This document shows positions 33,652-43,908 of a stretch of 64,000 nt of DNA, one piece after another. The notes beneath the pieces are model-generated. The model had not been told where the DNA came from, did not search any database, and was given only the letters and a program-made list of their open reading frames with translations. A program made the translations under genes and the position numbers. Numbering within the stretch: the first letter of the stretch is position 1; every line of letters begins with the position of its first letter. The DNA comes from Magnolia sinica (lineage: Eukaryota; Streptophyta; Magnoliopsida; Magnoliales; Magnoliaceae), in assembly GCF_029962835.1 (NCBI RefSeq), contig NC_080577.1:27758501-27822500 (forward strand), in the 5' to 3' direction.

Positions 33652-34960
33652 ACGCCCCGATTTCGAAACCTGAGTATACGACTCATTTTCCAAAAATTCG
33701 AGTGTTAACCTTTAAAGATAGCCAAATTTCACATGTATTTTTTTTTCTTTTATTTTTACAGTTAACAGTTTAGTGGAAAAGAAACAAATCAGGCATGAAG
33801 AAAATTTGCATACATATTCGGAATATATGAGCGGCTGCCCATAGGACTTATACAAACCAATGTATCAATGCTAATAAATATATTAAATAAATAACGTAAC
33901 ACATGAAACATAATAAAATGCAGCTAGGCTTGAGCTGCAAGATCATACAGCTTCTATTGTACAATTGCAGCCATGCATCCCTGATAATTGTACCATGTTC
34001 TTCATCAATCCGAACATGGACGTCATTTAAACCACCTGTATTACCTGTATGGTTATATATTTAAAGGATGAGTGGATAGTTTAGTGTAAATCTCCCTCAA
34101 GATTACACACCATCACATTAGTTTAATATAGTTTAACAAGAAATCATATAAAATAATCCAAATGCAATCTTATTAAATGCATGGATCCATGAATGCACAT
34201 CAATTAGGGATGCTCATCCAATTGGCTTTTTGGGAGAAACCCATGCATGTGGCCAGCCACCAGTGAAAGTACATCACGTACGTGCGTAGTGATCTGCTCA
34301 CCAAAAGTGGGTTGATAGTTGGTGGTATGAGAGCTAGCGAAACGATTCTACGACAAATGGGCATGTGGTACAACATTTAGAATTAGCTACCCGTCATCGC
34401 CCGTATGCTATGAATACATGATTAACCCAACCGTTATTATTCCGATTGTAAAAAACCAATTTAGGAAAAGCTCAAAGGTCACTATGAGGGGCTCATCACC
34501 TAGCATAGGTCGACAGCTCAGGTATAGTGTCTCATACCGCCATCCCTGACTCACAAGACTCCAACATTAGGATGTTTAATGGTAATCTCCTTGATTAGTG
34601 GCTAATCATAGTTCAATAAGTGGAACTTACCATCTTAAAATTATACAAAAATAATCCATCAAGCCACTTAGTGCAAATATCTAATCGAAGCCACATGGGG
34701 CAAATATCAAATCGAAGCCACATACGGCAAATATTAAATCAAAGCCATGGAGGGCATAACGATCCACAAGATGGTAAGTTTACAACAAAATTCCATTTAA
34801 TCCATTAAGCGAATGGTCACTAGGTCGAGGGTCCATTACAATCACAATCAATCAAGTTATGTCCCAAGTCTGCATGTACATATATAAAGAGAGTTTTCCA
34901 CTAATAAATATAGCAATTCAAGTTTTACAAACAATCTGAAAGTGCCTTGGTTTGTCAATT
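33652..34960 (-). repeat. Fragment of a gypsy-type LTR
   Basis: The plus strand starts TGTAACGCCCCGATTTCG, which in minus sense is an LTR end ...CGGGGCGTTACA. Minus-sense sequence near 34,480-34,560 (GGTATGAGACACTATACC, GTCGACCTATGCTAGG) matches 63,930-63,990. The sequence is therefore related to the LTR at the window end, in reverse orientation. The other edge is lost near the copia-like LTR. Confidence 0.55.
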
Positions 34961-34969
34961 AGCTTGACT

Positions 34970-36997
34970 GTTGAGTCGGACAGACTGCAGAGGCTCATAC
35001 GAAGATCAATTAAAACGTCTGCCTCAACCGGGATGTGTGCAAGCTTGCCTTAGATAAATCTAAGCCTCACATCTCATATCCTAAAACACCAGGTATATAA
35101 ACCCTTAAAACAAACTAGAACATTATAGGGTTTTAAAGTTGAGAAAACTTTTTCAAAATCAGAAAATTCTCTAAGTTTTCTTGCTTTGTCGATTTTATCG
35201 GTACACTTCTCGATAGAATTGACTTGTGCTGTTGATGTCCTTGATACTTAAACGATATCATCGAAATGAAGACAAAATACGTCCATCAATCGTATATATC
35301 TCTGGACGGATTTATCAATGTATCGATATACCTATCGATATCATCGATATTTGAATCTCGAGTCCATCGATGGTGACTCGATAATATCGACAGACAAATC
35401 TACGGCGCCCCTGCTTTTACTTAAGAAAATCACATGTGCATTGATATATCGAAGTCGTTCTCGATACCATTGAAGTTCAAATCTTGATGATATCGGAAGG
35501 CTCTCAATGTTATCAGTCATGGGCGCCTAAGTTCTCCAGCAATTATTTCAGGATTGTTTATCTGCGATCAAGAGGCACTCAAGAGAATCGATATTTAAAT
35601 ATCGATGATATCAGTACGGTTTTGATGGCATCGAACAGGGACAGAAACTGTCCAGCAAGCTTAAACGAAAATCCTTTGGATTTATCGATGCATCGACACT
35701 CTATCAATATCATCAACATTCAAATTCCGATGATCTCGAAGATCTCTCGATCATTCTTGTAAACCTAAAATATTTCATAGCAAGTCTTTCTCATTTTCAA
35801 ATATCGATGAATCGAACCTCTCTTTGATGATATCGGAGTTCGAAATCCGATGACATCGATACGTGTTTTGATTCTCTCAACCAGCTGGCAAAAGGTTTCA
35901 AAAAGCGTATGACATTTGAGTTTGTGTCATCGAGTGGCCAGTTAATGCAATCGAGAGTATACGCTCGATGATATCGACCCCGCTCGATGATATCGAACTC
36001 TGTTATAAATGTGACCGTTTTATATCCGTTGGAACCTTTTGCCTATATAAAGAGAACTTGTCTATTGTTGCTGGTAGAGAAAGAAGAGAGTGCTTTTGAA
36101 TGTTTTACCTTAGATCATATACCCAAAGCCCTTTCTCTCAAGGGAGTTTATCCTCCAATCCACCCTCATCATTGATATTCAATAGAGTGGATTGGGGAAT
36201 GAACTTCCACATTCAAGGATCCTCCAGCTACTACCTTAATGGCAAATCATTAAGTTGGGATGCCTTGAATGCATAGATGATTGAAATCGCTCTATTTTCC
36301 TAATAGGAAAACATTTCGAAAGTAGGATTCCATCATAACCTTGACCCAACCCGTTGTCATATATTAGTATATCATTTGAGTTATGGATCAAGGAAGCAGA
36401 AGACTCTTTATCAATAAAGGATGTGATCTTCATTAACGAGTTGAATGAGACTCATCCACTTATCTATAATTAACTAGAGTTCAGAGGACCCTTTGATCAT
36501 TCCTCTGTAGGATTGAGTCTAAGGTGTTTCTCACCCTTGCAAGCCCTCATAGGAGGCCTCCGGCAGGAGTGTATGTGGTGAGTGCGTTGTATGGACCCTT
36601 GCTCTGTAGAGAGCATAAACATCTGATTGAAGGTAAACTTGTCTAGAACCTTAGGTTAGAGGTGAACAGTGTGAAACTTCAGTTAGGGTCTTATGAAAGA
36701 TCCTTAGCCAATGTGCCTAAAAGTGGGTGCGTTTTGTTGACCATTGCTCGTGAGAGCATAAACAGTTAGCCTCAGTGTAGCTTGTAAAGGTTGAAGGTGA
36801 ATCTGATTTAAAACCTTAGGTTTGAGGTGAACTGTTGTGAAACCTCCTTAGTGAAATCCGGTACACTCAAGGGTTAAGTGTGGTTACCGGGAGTGGAGTA
36901 GACAAGTAGTCGAATCACTATAAAAATGACTGTGTTTGAGATTGTTATTCTGTTGATTATGTAATTTACTCTAATATTTTCATATCTGAGATCACAC
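34970..36997 (+). repeat. Copia-like LTR, left part (split by a CACTA element)
   Basis: A TATATAAA box at 36044-36051 is followed by a leader and a region reading GGTGTTTCTCACCCTTGCAAG, GGTGAACAGTGTGAAACTTC and GAATCACTATAAAAATGACT. This architecture is usual in large copia LTRs. It resumes after the CACTA element at 43,314 and ends near 43,522. Upstream of the TATA box, about 35,180-36,000 is packed with ATCGAT/GATATCGA words. The left edge is uncertain. Confidence 0.55.
36044..36051 (+). promoter_or_regulatory. TATA box of the copia-like LTR
   Basis: TATATAAA in GCCTATATAAAGAGAAC, followed by a short leader. It sits between a putative U3 rich in ATCGAT motifs and R/U5. Confidence 0.5.
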
Positions 36998-37019
36998 CTC
37001 CAATACAAAAAAACAGGGT

Positions 37020-37205
37020 AACGCCGACGGCTAGAAGCCATCGGCAATATAAAAACCGTCGGACGGTCCGTCGGGAAATGGGCTTGGCGTTGCTCGCCGA
37101 CGGATTTTAGCCGTCGGCTTCTACGACGGTTAAACCGTTCCGACGGCTGACGAGGACGGCGAAAACCGTCGGCATTATCGACGGTGAATAGCCGTCGGCA
37201 TTTGT
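37020..37205. repeat. CACTA left subterminal repeat array
   Basis: Many direct and inverted copies of CCGTCGGC / GCCGACGG in under 200 bp. In CACTA elements such arrays bind the element's DNA-binding transposase product. Confidence 0.85.
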
Positions 37206-37718
37206 CATAAATATATATAAAAAAATTTGTAATAATAATTAATTACCTAATCAACGCACATATCCGAAACTAGATATACCGATTTCTCCAAGGCCCTAAA
37301 CCAACCAACCAACCAACCTATTTGAGAAGGCAAGTCTACAAAAAAGAAAATGAAGAAATCAATGGTGTTTATGTTGATCGACTGTTTCATTGATGATTCC
37401 ATTCTAGCTGGTATATTCCATTCAATGAACACCAAGAATACAAGGGAAAAAAAAATTCAAAATGTTAGCTAAATTTGAGTATGGGGTTTTTAAATAACAT
37501 GATTTGGTTAATTGTTTGCTGAATTAGCTAATACATATGAACATTTGAAATTGCGGCAGTTATTGGCCACCTTTAAAAGAAAATAATTAGAAATAGTATT
37601 GTCTAGTATCGAAACCACGTCTCCTAGTATTGAAACCAGTACGTATCACACAAAATGTACCGTTTTTTGAGAATATTTTTAACTTTGGATACCAATGAGG
37701 AGAATAGAAGATATTTAC

Positions 37719-37832
37719 CTTGTTGCAAGACATGCAACTAGCCTATCTGCATCCTTGACTGTATCATCCATCACACTACTCTCAGGATCAGTCAGTGGTC
37801 AGCTCATGACAAACAACTTTCATGCCTTGAGA
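37719..37832 (-). pseudogene. MOR1/XMAP215-like exon fragment (captured)
   Basis: Acceptor GTGCAG, donor GTAAAT. Reads SQGMKVVCHELTTD, then a stop; after a frameshift it continues PESSVMDDTVKDADRLVACL. These match the C-terminal part of the plant microtubule-associated protein MOR1/GEM1. A small deletion near 37,783-37,795 breaks the frame, so it cannot encode the native segment. Confidence 0.8.
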
Positions 37833-37996
37833 CTGCACAAAATAAAAATAGGAAGAAATTGTGTTCAAATTCTTCACATGAACAATTAACAGAACACTTG
37901 AGAGGCCTAGCTAATATAATTCTTTTCTCATGCAACAAAAGATGAATATTGGAAAGAAAAAAGAAGAATATAAAATGACTAAATCAAGTATACAAC

Positions 37997-38043
37997 CTGC
38001 TCAGGAGAACCCAAGGAAATAACATCCAAAGCTTCAGTCCAGT
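37997..38043 (-). pseudogene. MOR1-like exon fragment (captured)
   Basis: Acceptor CCGCAG, donor GTTGTA. Reads (D)WTEALDVISLGSPEQ, the exon preceding SVxGMKVVCHEL in MOR1. In phase with both neighbours. Confidence 0.75.
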
Positions 38044-38457
38044 CTGCGGAGCCATTTGCATCAAAAAAGAACATTAAAAAATAAATCCATATCATGAAAG
38101 CAAGCATACTTAAAAAAAACTAAATTTCTTCAAAACATAGAGGTTGTTTCTTTTAGTTACCGTGATTTCCAAAGATACGTGGAATGGTCAATGGTCAAAA
38201 AGCGAAATTTATCTCTCAGAAAGTGTGGAAATGCAAATTATTAAGTTCTTTGAGGAAAAGGAAAATTCTTCTATTTAAAGAAGAAGAAGACTATGAAAGG
38301 AAGACAGTTTTCCACATGCTACTTCATCATTGAGGAAGGCCCTAAAAAATTTGAGCTCAAAACCCTTGCACACCTCGAGTGCACCTACTGCCTTTAACTG
38401 CACTAATGATGGGCATAATTTACTAAATCAAAGAAAATATAAAGCCAAAAGGCTCAC

Positions 38458-38499
38458 CATTAGCAGGAACGCGTACTTTCTTCTTTTTCTTCTTCTTCC
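38458..38499 (-). pseudogene. Captured exon, lysine-rich (source unknown)
   Basis: Acceptor TATACAG, donor GTGAGC. Reads (G)KKKKKKKVRVPAN. In phase with the next and previous exon blocks. Basic, possibly nuclear-localising. Source gene not recognised. Confidence 0.5.
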
Positions 38500-38723
38500 C
38501 TGTATAGAAAAACAGAAAATGGAATACCATTAGAAGACCCTTAGTATTCTCATTACAATCTCATTTTGTAAGTTGTCATTCAGGCCAAAGAAACCAATGT
38601 GGATACAAAGTGAGTCACAACCAAAAGAATGTGTGTGCACGTGTAAATATCATTTCTAAGAACAGAAAAGGAAAAAATAAATAAAATTGTTAATATTATT
38701 TACAAAGCTTACAACTCATTCAC

Positions 38724-38873
38724 CTGGATCACTACCAGGCAGGTTCTGCTGAACATTCTCCTTTCTATTATGAGTATGATCTTCACAATGATCAGGCATA
38801 GTTTCCTCTTTGGCAGTGGCAGAAAGTGTAGGGGATGGAGCTTTAGGCAGAGGACACCGAGCAGACTCCATAT
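38724..38873 (-). pseudogene. Captured exon, hydrophilic (source unknown)
   Basis: Acceptor CTTTAG, donor GTGAAT. 49 whole codons without a stop: MESARCPLPKAPSPTLSATA to QQNLPGSDP. In phase on both sides. Composition is that of a disordered linker. Confidence 0.5.
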
Positions 38874-38960
38874 CTAAAGAAAGCAGGTTAGATCACTCCA
38901 CTGATATGAAATGTTTGATTTCAATACACTAAACGAGATTGTCATCACCAGCTTACAAAC

Positions 38961-39034
38961 CTTGCACATGTAATACACTTCCAGCATTTTCTGCACCACT
39001 GGTAGTTGACTCCAGGATGCAGTTGATAGTTTCC
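38961..39034 (-). pseudogene. Captured exon (source unknown)
   Basis: Acceptor GCATAG, donor GTTTGT. Reads ETINCILESTTSGAENAGSV then LHVQ. In phase with neighbours. Confidence 0.5.
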
Positions 39035-39121
39035 CTATGCGTCTTATTCGGTTACAAGTAATCTGCAAGTATATTTGTAGCTCCACATACACAGACTCTG
39101 AAATTATGTGGTCTTGGATAC

Positions 39122-39206
39122 CTGATTATATGCAAGACAACAGGGACAGCAAGCTTCTCAACAGGTACAACAGCCATCACAGCTTCAAGCATTGGAACAA
39201 TCATGC
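39122..39206 (-). pseudogene. Captured exon, helical repeat-like (source unknown)
   Basis: Acceptor GTTGCAG, donor GTATCC. Reads MIVPMLEAVMAVVPVEKLAV then PVVLHII, an amphipathic pattern like a HEAT or armadillo helix pair. In phase with neighbours. Confidence 0.5.
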
Positions 39207-39614
39207 CTGCAACACAAGAAAGAAGCATGTAAAGAAAGAAAAAAAAAAAAAACAGAATGAGTATCTGGTTAGGCATGCTAAGATCTTAGTTATCATGCAT
39301 TCAATCTCAGTCAACAAAGCATTTCTGGACCTTCCATTGTTGGGCCCTATGACATAATGGGCCACAGCCCAAAAATCACACTGGTTGGGTGATCCAAGCC
39401 ACTGATTGGATGCTTCTGAGAATTACACCTCCAGCCAAATATTGTCAACAGTAGATAGGAATTATGTCCCTTGATCAGCGGCTAGGAACATCTGATTTTT
39501 GGAGTATGGCACATTCAAGGCAGGGACAACAGATGAACAGTCCAGATCTCATACAAGGTTTCATCAAAATCCCATTGCATGTCATGATGTTCTAAAACTA
39601 TGGAAGAGAATTAC

Positions 39615-39697
39615 CAAAGCCACGTCCCGCCATCATCCTGCCACCCATCCCACCCCTTCCAAAACCTCTTCCAGGGACAAATGATTCCTGATTTTGC
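39615..39697 (-). pseudogene. Captured exon, Gly/Arg/Met-rich
   Basis: Acceptor TTTTGCAG, donor GTAATT. Reads QNQESFVPGRGFGRGGMGGR then MMAGRGF, an RGG-like box typical of RNA-binding proteins. It joins the next exon in phase. Source gene not identified. Confidence 0.5.
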
Positions 39698-39899
39698 CTG
39701 CAAAAGACCAATCTAAACCAATCAGAGAACAATACAGAAATCATAACCCAAAATCATATTAGAGCATCAATGAAAGGGAGATGTCTCACCGTGGCCAAGA
39801 GGATTATAAAAGAAATAAAGGCCATGGTCAAGCTCATTCCATCATAGCAGTAATTACACCATGAAGACAGAACAGTACCAGTTCCTTCATAATCATTAC

Positions 39900-40007
39900 C
39901 TGCATCTGTAGTAAGATATTCAGTGTTTCATGAACTACTGAAGGATGCATGTACTTAAGTGTGGCACCTAGTGCTTGAGCACAAGTTTCCCAAACAGGGG
40001 CAACAAC
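39900..40007 (-). pseudogene. BTAF1/MOT1-like exon fragment (captured)
   Basis: Acceptor GATCAG, donor GTAATG. 36 codons: [20 protein letters not shown] then [16 protein letters not shown]. This matches the HEAT-repeat part of the TATA-binding-protein-associated ATPase BTAF1/MOT1, where [14 protein letters not shown] is strongly conserved. Arg is Trp here. It ends in phase 0, which does not fit the next exon block. Confidence 0.8.
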
Positions 40008-40223
40008 CTGATCAGAAACATAATCACCAAAACTGCATCAACAGATCAAGGAAAAGATGTACTAAATGAAAATCACTCAACAAAAAGAAGAAGAGCAAGA
40101 ACATAGACAAATGCAAGAGCACTTTAATAAGAATGAATCAAAGCAGGGAAAAAATAAACATTTGAAAAGCTCCACTCAAAACCATGAAAGTAGCATTAAT
40201 TATGGTTCTTTCCTTTATATTTT

Positions 40224-40227
<4 letters not shown>

Positions 40228-40264
<37 letters not shown>
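40228..40264. repeat. (GA)n microsatellite
   Basis: About 18 GA units inside the CACTA element. Confidence 0.95.
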
Positions 40265-40265
<1 letters not shown>

Positions 40266-40645
40266 ATTAGTGACATGCAATGGGATTTCAATCGAGAACT
40301 GCAAGTTAAGGTTTTGGGTATAGGAAAATTAAGCCAATGACATGCTAAAACAAGCTCATCACTAAATTCACTTAATATGGTACCCTTTTTTTTCTTTCTT
40401 TCTTTTCAATTTAGCAATATTGAAGTTTGGAGAAGTTGTTAGATGACAATAGTGATCAAGGTTATTAAGAAAGACAATGGGAGCTAGCCTGTCTCATACT
40501 ATTTTACATGCATTCTCGTTGTTGCCTAGGCATCATATCCACTTGGAAAACACAAATAATAATAATATAATTCCAGAACTTATTGTATATCATATCATTT
40601 GGATGCAAACTCTAACCGAATAATTATCTGTAAAGATAAACAAAC

Positions 40646-40767
40646 CTATGAATTCCCCTTTTTCTAGGGAAAGCAGTGGACAGAAGGAAGCATGGATACC
40701 GTGCACCTGAGGAGCTACTTTGAGCGAACAACGGAGGGTCAAATAACCCTGTATCTCCAATGCAACG
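40646..40767 (-). pseudogene. WDR13-like exon fragment, distal (captured)
   Basis: Acceptor CCTGTAG, donor GTTTGT. Reads VALEIQGYLTLRCSLKVAPQ then VHGIHASFCPLLSLEKGEFI, matching the WD40 protein WDR13 family. The next WD repeats are absent. Confidence 0.8.
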
Positions 40768-40799
40768 CTACAGGAATTGACATTACAGCATTACAACAT

Positions 40800-40929
40800 T
40801 AGCCAAAAAAGAAAAGGTACGGTATTGCATAGTTGTGATTGGAGACTTGCGCTTACTACTGCTTCGATTGCGGTGCATCCTGGATAGTGCTCTTGTGCAG
40901 GAGTTCATATTGACAGTGTATATGCATCC
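40800..40929 (-). pseudogene. WDR13-like exon fragment, middle (captured)
   Basis: Acceptor TTTACAG. Reads GCIYTVNMNSCTRALSRMHR then NRSSSKRKSPITTMQYRTF, as in plant WDR13 homologues. The usual continuation (LARGPVLLTC...) is missing, so an internal deletion removed the exon end and the donor is unclear. Confidence 0.75.
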
Positions 40930-41015
40930 CTGTAAATTCCACTCATGTTACTACAAATGCTTAGATGTGATTTCTCAAACTAATAGAGTGCATAAATGAA
41001 TGAATAAGCACACAC

Positions 41016-41120
41016 CTGGGCATCAAAAATAAGCTGACCAGCATGATCATTGTCCATGGCAGTGATCTCATGCTCAAAGAGAGCTTTGTTAATGAAGCAA
41101 CCAGTGCTAAAATTGATCAC
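41016..41120 (-). pseudogene. WDR13-like exon fragment, proximal (captured)
   Basis: Acceptor CTCCAG, donor GTGTGT. 35 open codons: VINFSTGCFINKALFEHEIT then AMDNDHAGQLIFDAQ, continuing in phase into the 40,929 exon. Matches the WDR13 region around the first WD repeats. Confidence 0.75.
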
Positions 41121-43041
41121 CTGGAGTCAAATATGTTTTTCAAAAACATGGGCAAAGGAGGCAATCAGAACTCAATGATGTAACGAAAATACACTACCTT
41201 AATCTCTCACAATAAATGCATGCAGTTTTCATTGTTTCTGTCAAGTCCTGGATGAAAAGTTTAACTGACACACAACAATATAGAAAAAAGCAGCAAATTT
41301 ACAACCAAATTCCTGAATCAAGAGCGAGAGAACAATGCCAATGATCTTCGATTTACCTGTGTCAAAAGAACAATCTTGCAACCATTCTCGAATCATCACC
41401 ATCTCTAAGGTTGTTCCTGGGCCAGTTTCTATCTACACATTCAATCTATGTATGGTAGCCTTAGAAATCTGTTCTAAGTCTTCACAAGAATATTATGCTC
41501 GATTTGAGCAGTCTTTGAGCTACGAAAGGTGTGTGGAGGTCTGTGGTGGTAAGAATTCCCTGAACGGTATTAGCAGGGTTCTCTTAGTGGCAGAATTCTT
41601 TCGTTTGTATGGCAATGCATTCATTAAGGCACTGTCCGATCTCGGCATGAAGATGGTTTCTCTAATTTATAAGGATTTTTCTTTTATTAAAATTATAGGT
41701 GCAGTGACTGAAAGAAAGGCATAAGCTACTGACATCAGCCCAAACCATGGCTAAGGCTTCAACTTGTGCCAGGCTCAACCAAATCCCACTTGCCTAACCT
41801 GATTCTTCCAAGGTGGGGATATTTAATTCTCTATCAATGCCCTCAGTCAACTTGAGTTGGGTTAGTTGGTCTGGGATCGGGGTCCCAGCACATGCCAACC
41901 TAACCCAGTTTTCAATCTTAATCAGTGAGCTATGGAATCGAGATTTGGATAGGCCCAGTAACCAAATACATAGCCCACATTAGTTAAATAAGGCCATTGA
42001 GGCCATCCCCAATCAACTATTTTGCCTGGAACTCAGGCACAAATGCAGAGACCACATGGGGCCTAGGCAATGCAAACCCAAAACATTGAAAATGCAAAGC
42101 CTGCATGTGGGGCTGGCATCGGTTCAATATATGGGCCAGCCAACTTGAATTGAAGGTTTCCCAGTAATTATCGGTTAGGCGTCATGGGATTTGGACTAAA
42201 GCGATGGGATTCATCCAATACAGCATTGTGAGGGCCCACATTATTATTACAGGAACCGGACGCCGATTTCCTGCTAAAGACTCTCACAGGAAGTTCCTGC
42301 TCAGGGATGGTGGGTGGGTCCCACGTTGGAGTTTGTGAGAAATCCACACGTCCCGACAGGCCTTTGGCAAGCCCGATCCTCTGATCTATGCTTTCATCAA
42401 CCCAAGCATTCAAGCTGATCCACGCAGCATGAGGCTTATACTGATCTATGCTTTCATCAACCCAAACCCAAACGTTTGTGTGCTTACAACATCACAAGAA
42501 GAAAAGAGAAAAAGCAATGACAGATGGAAGGAATTCTGGAATAAAAACAGCAAGAAGAGGAACAGTCGGCGAGGAAAATAGGGGATTTCGAGAGAAGCTC
42601 ACCTATTTGAGATGAATCTTCAAGGATTCAGATCTCTGGCGAGGAAGATTGCGCCGTTCGAAAGAGGGAAGAGCTCTCGCAAGGAAGATCGCCCGTTCGA
42701 AAGAGGAAGAGTCGTGCGTTTGGAAATCCCTCATCCGAAATGAGGGGATAATTTCAAATCCGTTAATTGTGCGTTTACCATCATTTATAATATAGACATT
42801 ATTACCAACCGTACACGTAATGGACAATTTACTGGATGGTTACGATAGTTTTATATAATAAAGTATATAAATATTTACTATCTACGACTAGACCCATTAT
42901 TTGGTTGGTCTGGATAACCCTATATCATTACCACCACTATTGATATAAACAAGTCACCACATTTTTACGGAAAATGAAAAACTCACACACATTTACAGTT
43001 ATAAAAAACGCTACCTTGTCATAGGATCTGTTAGGGCTCTA
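41121..43041. other. Right half of the CACTA element, no identified gene
   Basis: A 24-bp unit CTGATCTATGCTTTCATCAA(CCCA) is repeated at about 42,381 and 42,441. Near 42,630-42,710 a GGAAGAT-GTTCGAAAGAGG unit is duplicated; this may be captured 5' leader or promoter sequence for the minus-strand exons. An open plus frame at 41335-41724 has no recognised homology. Confidence 0.4.
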
Positions 43042-43200
43042 TGGGACCCCACCATGATGTTTTTACTTCATCCACACCGTAAATCCATTTCTAAATATTC
43101 TTTTAAGAATGTTGAAAAAAAATGAGTTCTAAATAAATCTAGGTTGAACAACACCACAGGCTTAAAGTAGCGTTTGGACATCCACCATAAAAAAATGCTC
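43042..43200. repeat. Long-TIR MITE, copy H (left part)
   Basis: TGGGACCCCACCATGATGTTTT and the following CTTCATCCACACCGTAAATCC match the family's left arm. It lies inside the CACTA element just before its right subterminal repeats. Confidence 0.5.
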
Positions 43201-43313
43201 CTTAGCCATGAAGTTTAAAGCTTTAGCTACGGATTTTAGCCGTCGGAATTTCCGATGGATTCTCCAAAACCACTTCAAGCCCGTCGACTTTGCCCCATTT
43301 TTTGATAGTGCTC

Positions 43314-43522
43314 ACACACATACACAATCATATCCATCATAAATTAGTCTGCATATTGTTCATTTCTTAAATAGTTTGTGATTGGATCCTCTACTGGGAT
43401 TTGAAGCCATAAAGTTACTTTTAAGTAATCCTGATAAGTACAGTCTGTTAGGATTAGTGTAATAGGATTTTTAAATAATTCATAAAAACTTTAAAAAGTC
43501 CTATTCACCCCCCTCTAGGACA
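43314..43522 (+). repeat. Copia-like LTR, right part after the CACTA insertion
   Basis: Continues the LTR interrupted at 36,997. Ends with AAAAAGTCCTATTCACCCCCCTCTAGGACA, the closing phrase of many copia LTRs. No primer site follows clearly. Confidence 0.5.
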
Positions 43523-43908
43523 TATTAGCATATTCCTACTTTAACTAAAGCGGTCCTCACCGTAATTTCACAATCCACAAGTATGAGAATATATTCAAGA
43601 GCAACATGTAAGTATTTATACAAGATAAATGTTGAGCATACAAGTTGAGGATCAATTCTAATAACTAGCACAAGTAATTATGAAACAAAGATATCAATTA
43701 TCAACTGAAATTAGAATAGGAACTATCACTTAAGCTAATATGAAAGCAAAAAGCCCAAGGGGAAGAAGTCATTACTTTACGAGTCAATTCACCAACTAAT
43801 GTCGTTAGGAAGTGCGCACACCCTTATCGTCGAATCCTACCACGAATTATGAAATTGTATGGTTAGATCTAAGTTTTACACACTATTTTTTGTTAAGGTT
43901 CTAACCTA
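43523..43908. other. Unassigned AT-rich sequence
   Basis: No coding frame or repeat edge recognised. Possibly the interior of the copia-like element. Confidence 0.4.

Larger units (their letters stand above)
37001..43310. mobile_element. Non-autonomous CACTA (En/Spm) element carrying host-gene fragments (Pack-CACTA)
   Basis: 6.3 kb. Left end CAATACAAAAAAACAGGG; right end, read inwards, CACTATCAAAAAATGGGG; 3-bp target duplication CTC at 36998-37000 and 43311-43313. Subterminal arrays of CCGTCGGC/GACGGCT occur at 37,020-37,205 and 43,225-43,290, typical of the superfamily. No transposase frame is present. The interior holds minus-strand exon-like blocks with GT/AG borders from WDR13-, BTAF1- and MOR1-like genes and an unidentified gene. 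It is inserted in a copia-like LTR. Confidence 0.85.

Noticed and set aside
34620..34808. Repeated SNRSHMGQISNRSH-like peptide from 34,680-34,760
   Set aside because: Arises from a short tandem repeat (AATATCAAATCGAAGCCACA) in LTR debris, with no gene context.
35180..36000. Repeated ATCGAT words as a CRISPR array
   Set aside because: No fixed repeat length or unique spacers, and the context is a plant LTR.
41335..41724. 129-codon plus-strand open frame in the CACTA element
   Set aside because: No recognised motif, no supporting splice or promoter signal, and opposite in strand to every captured exon.
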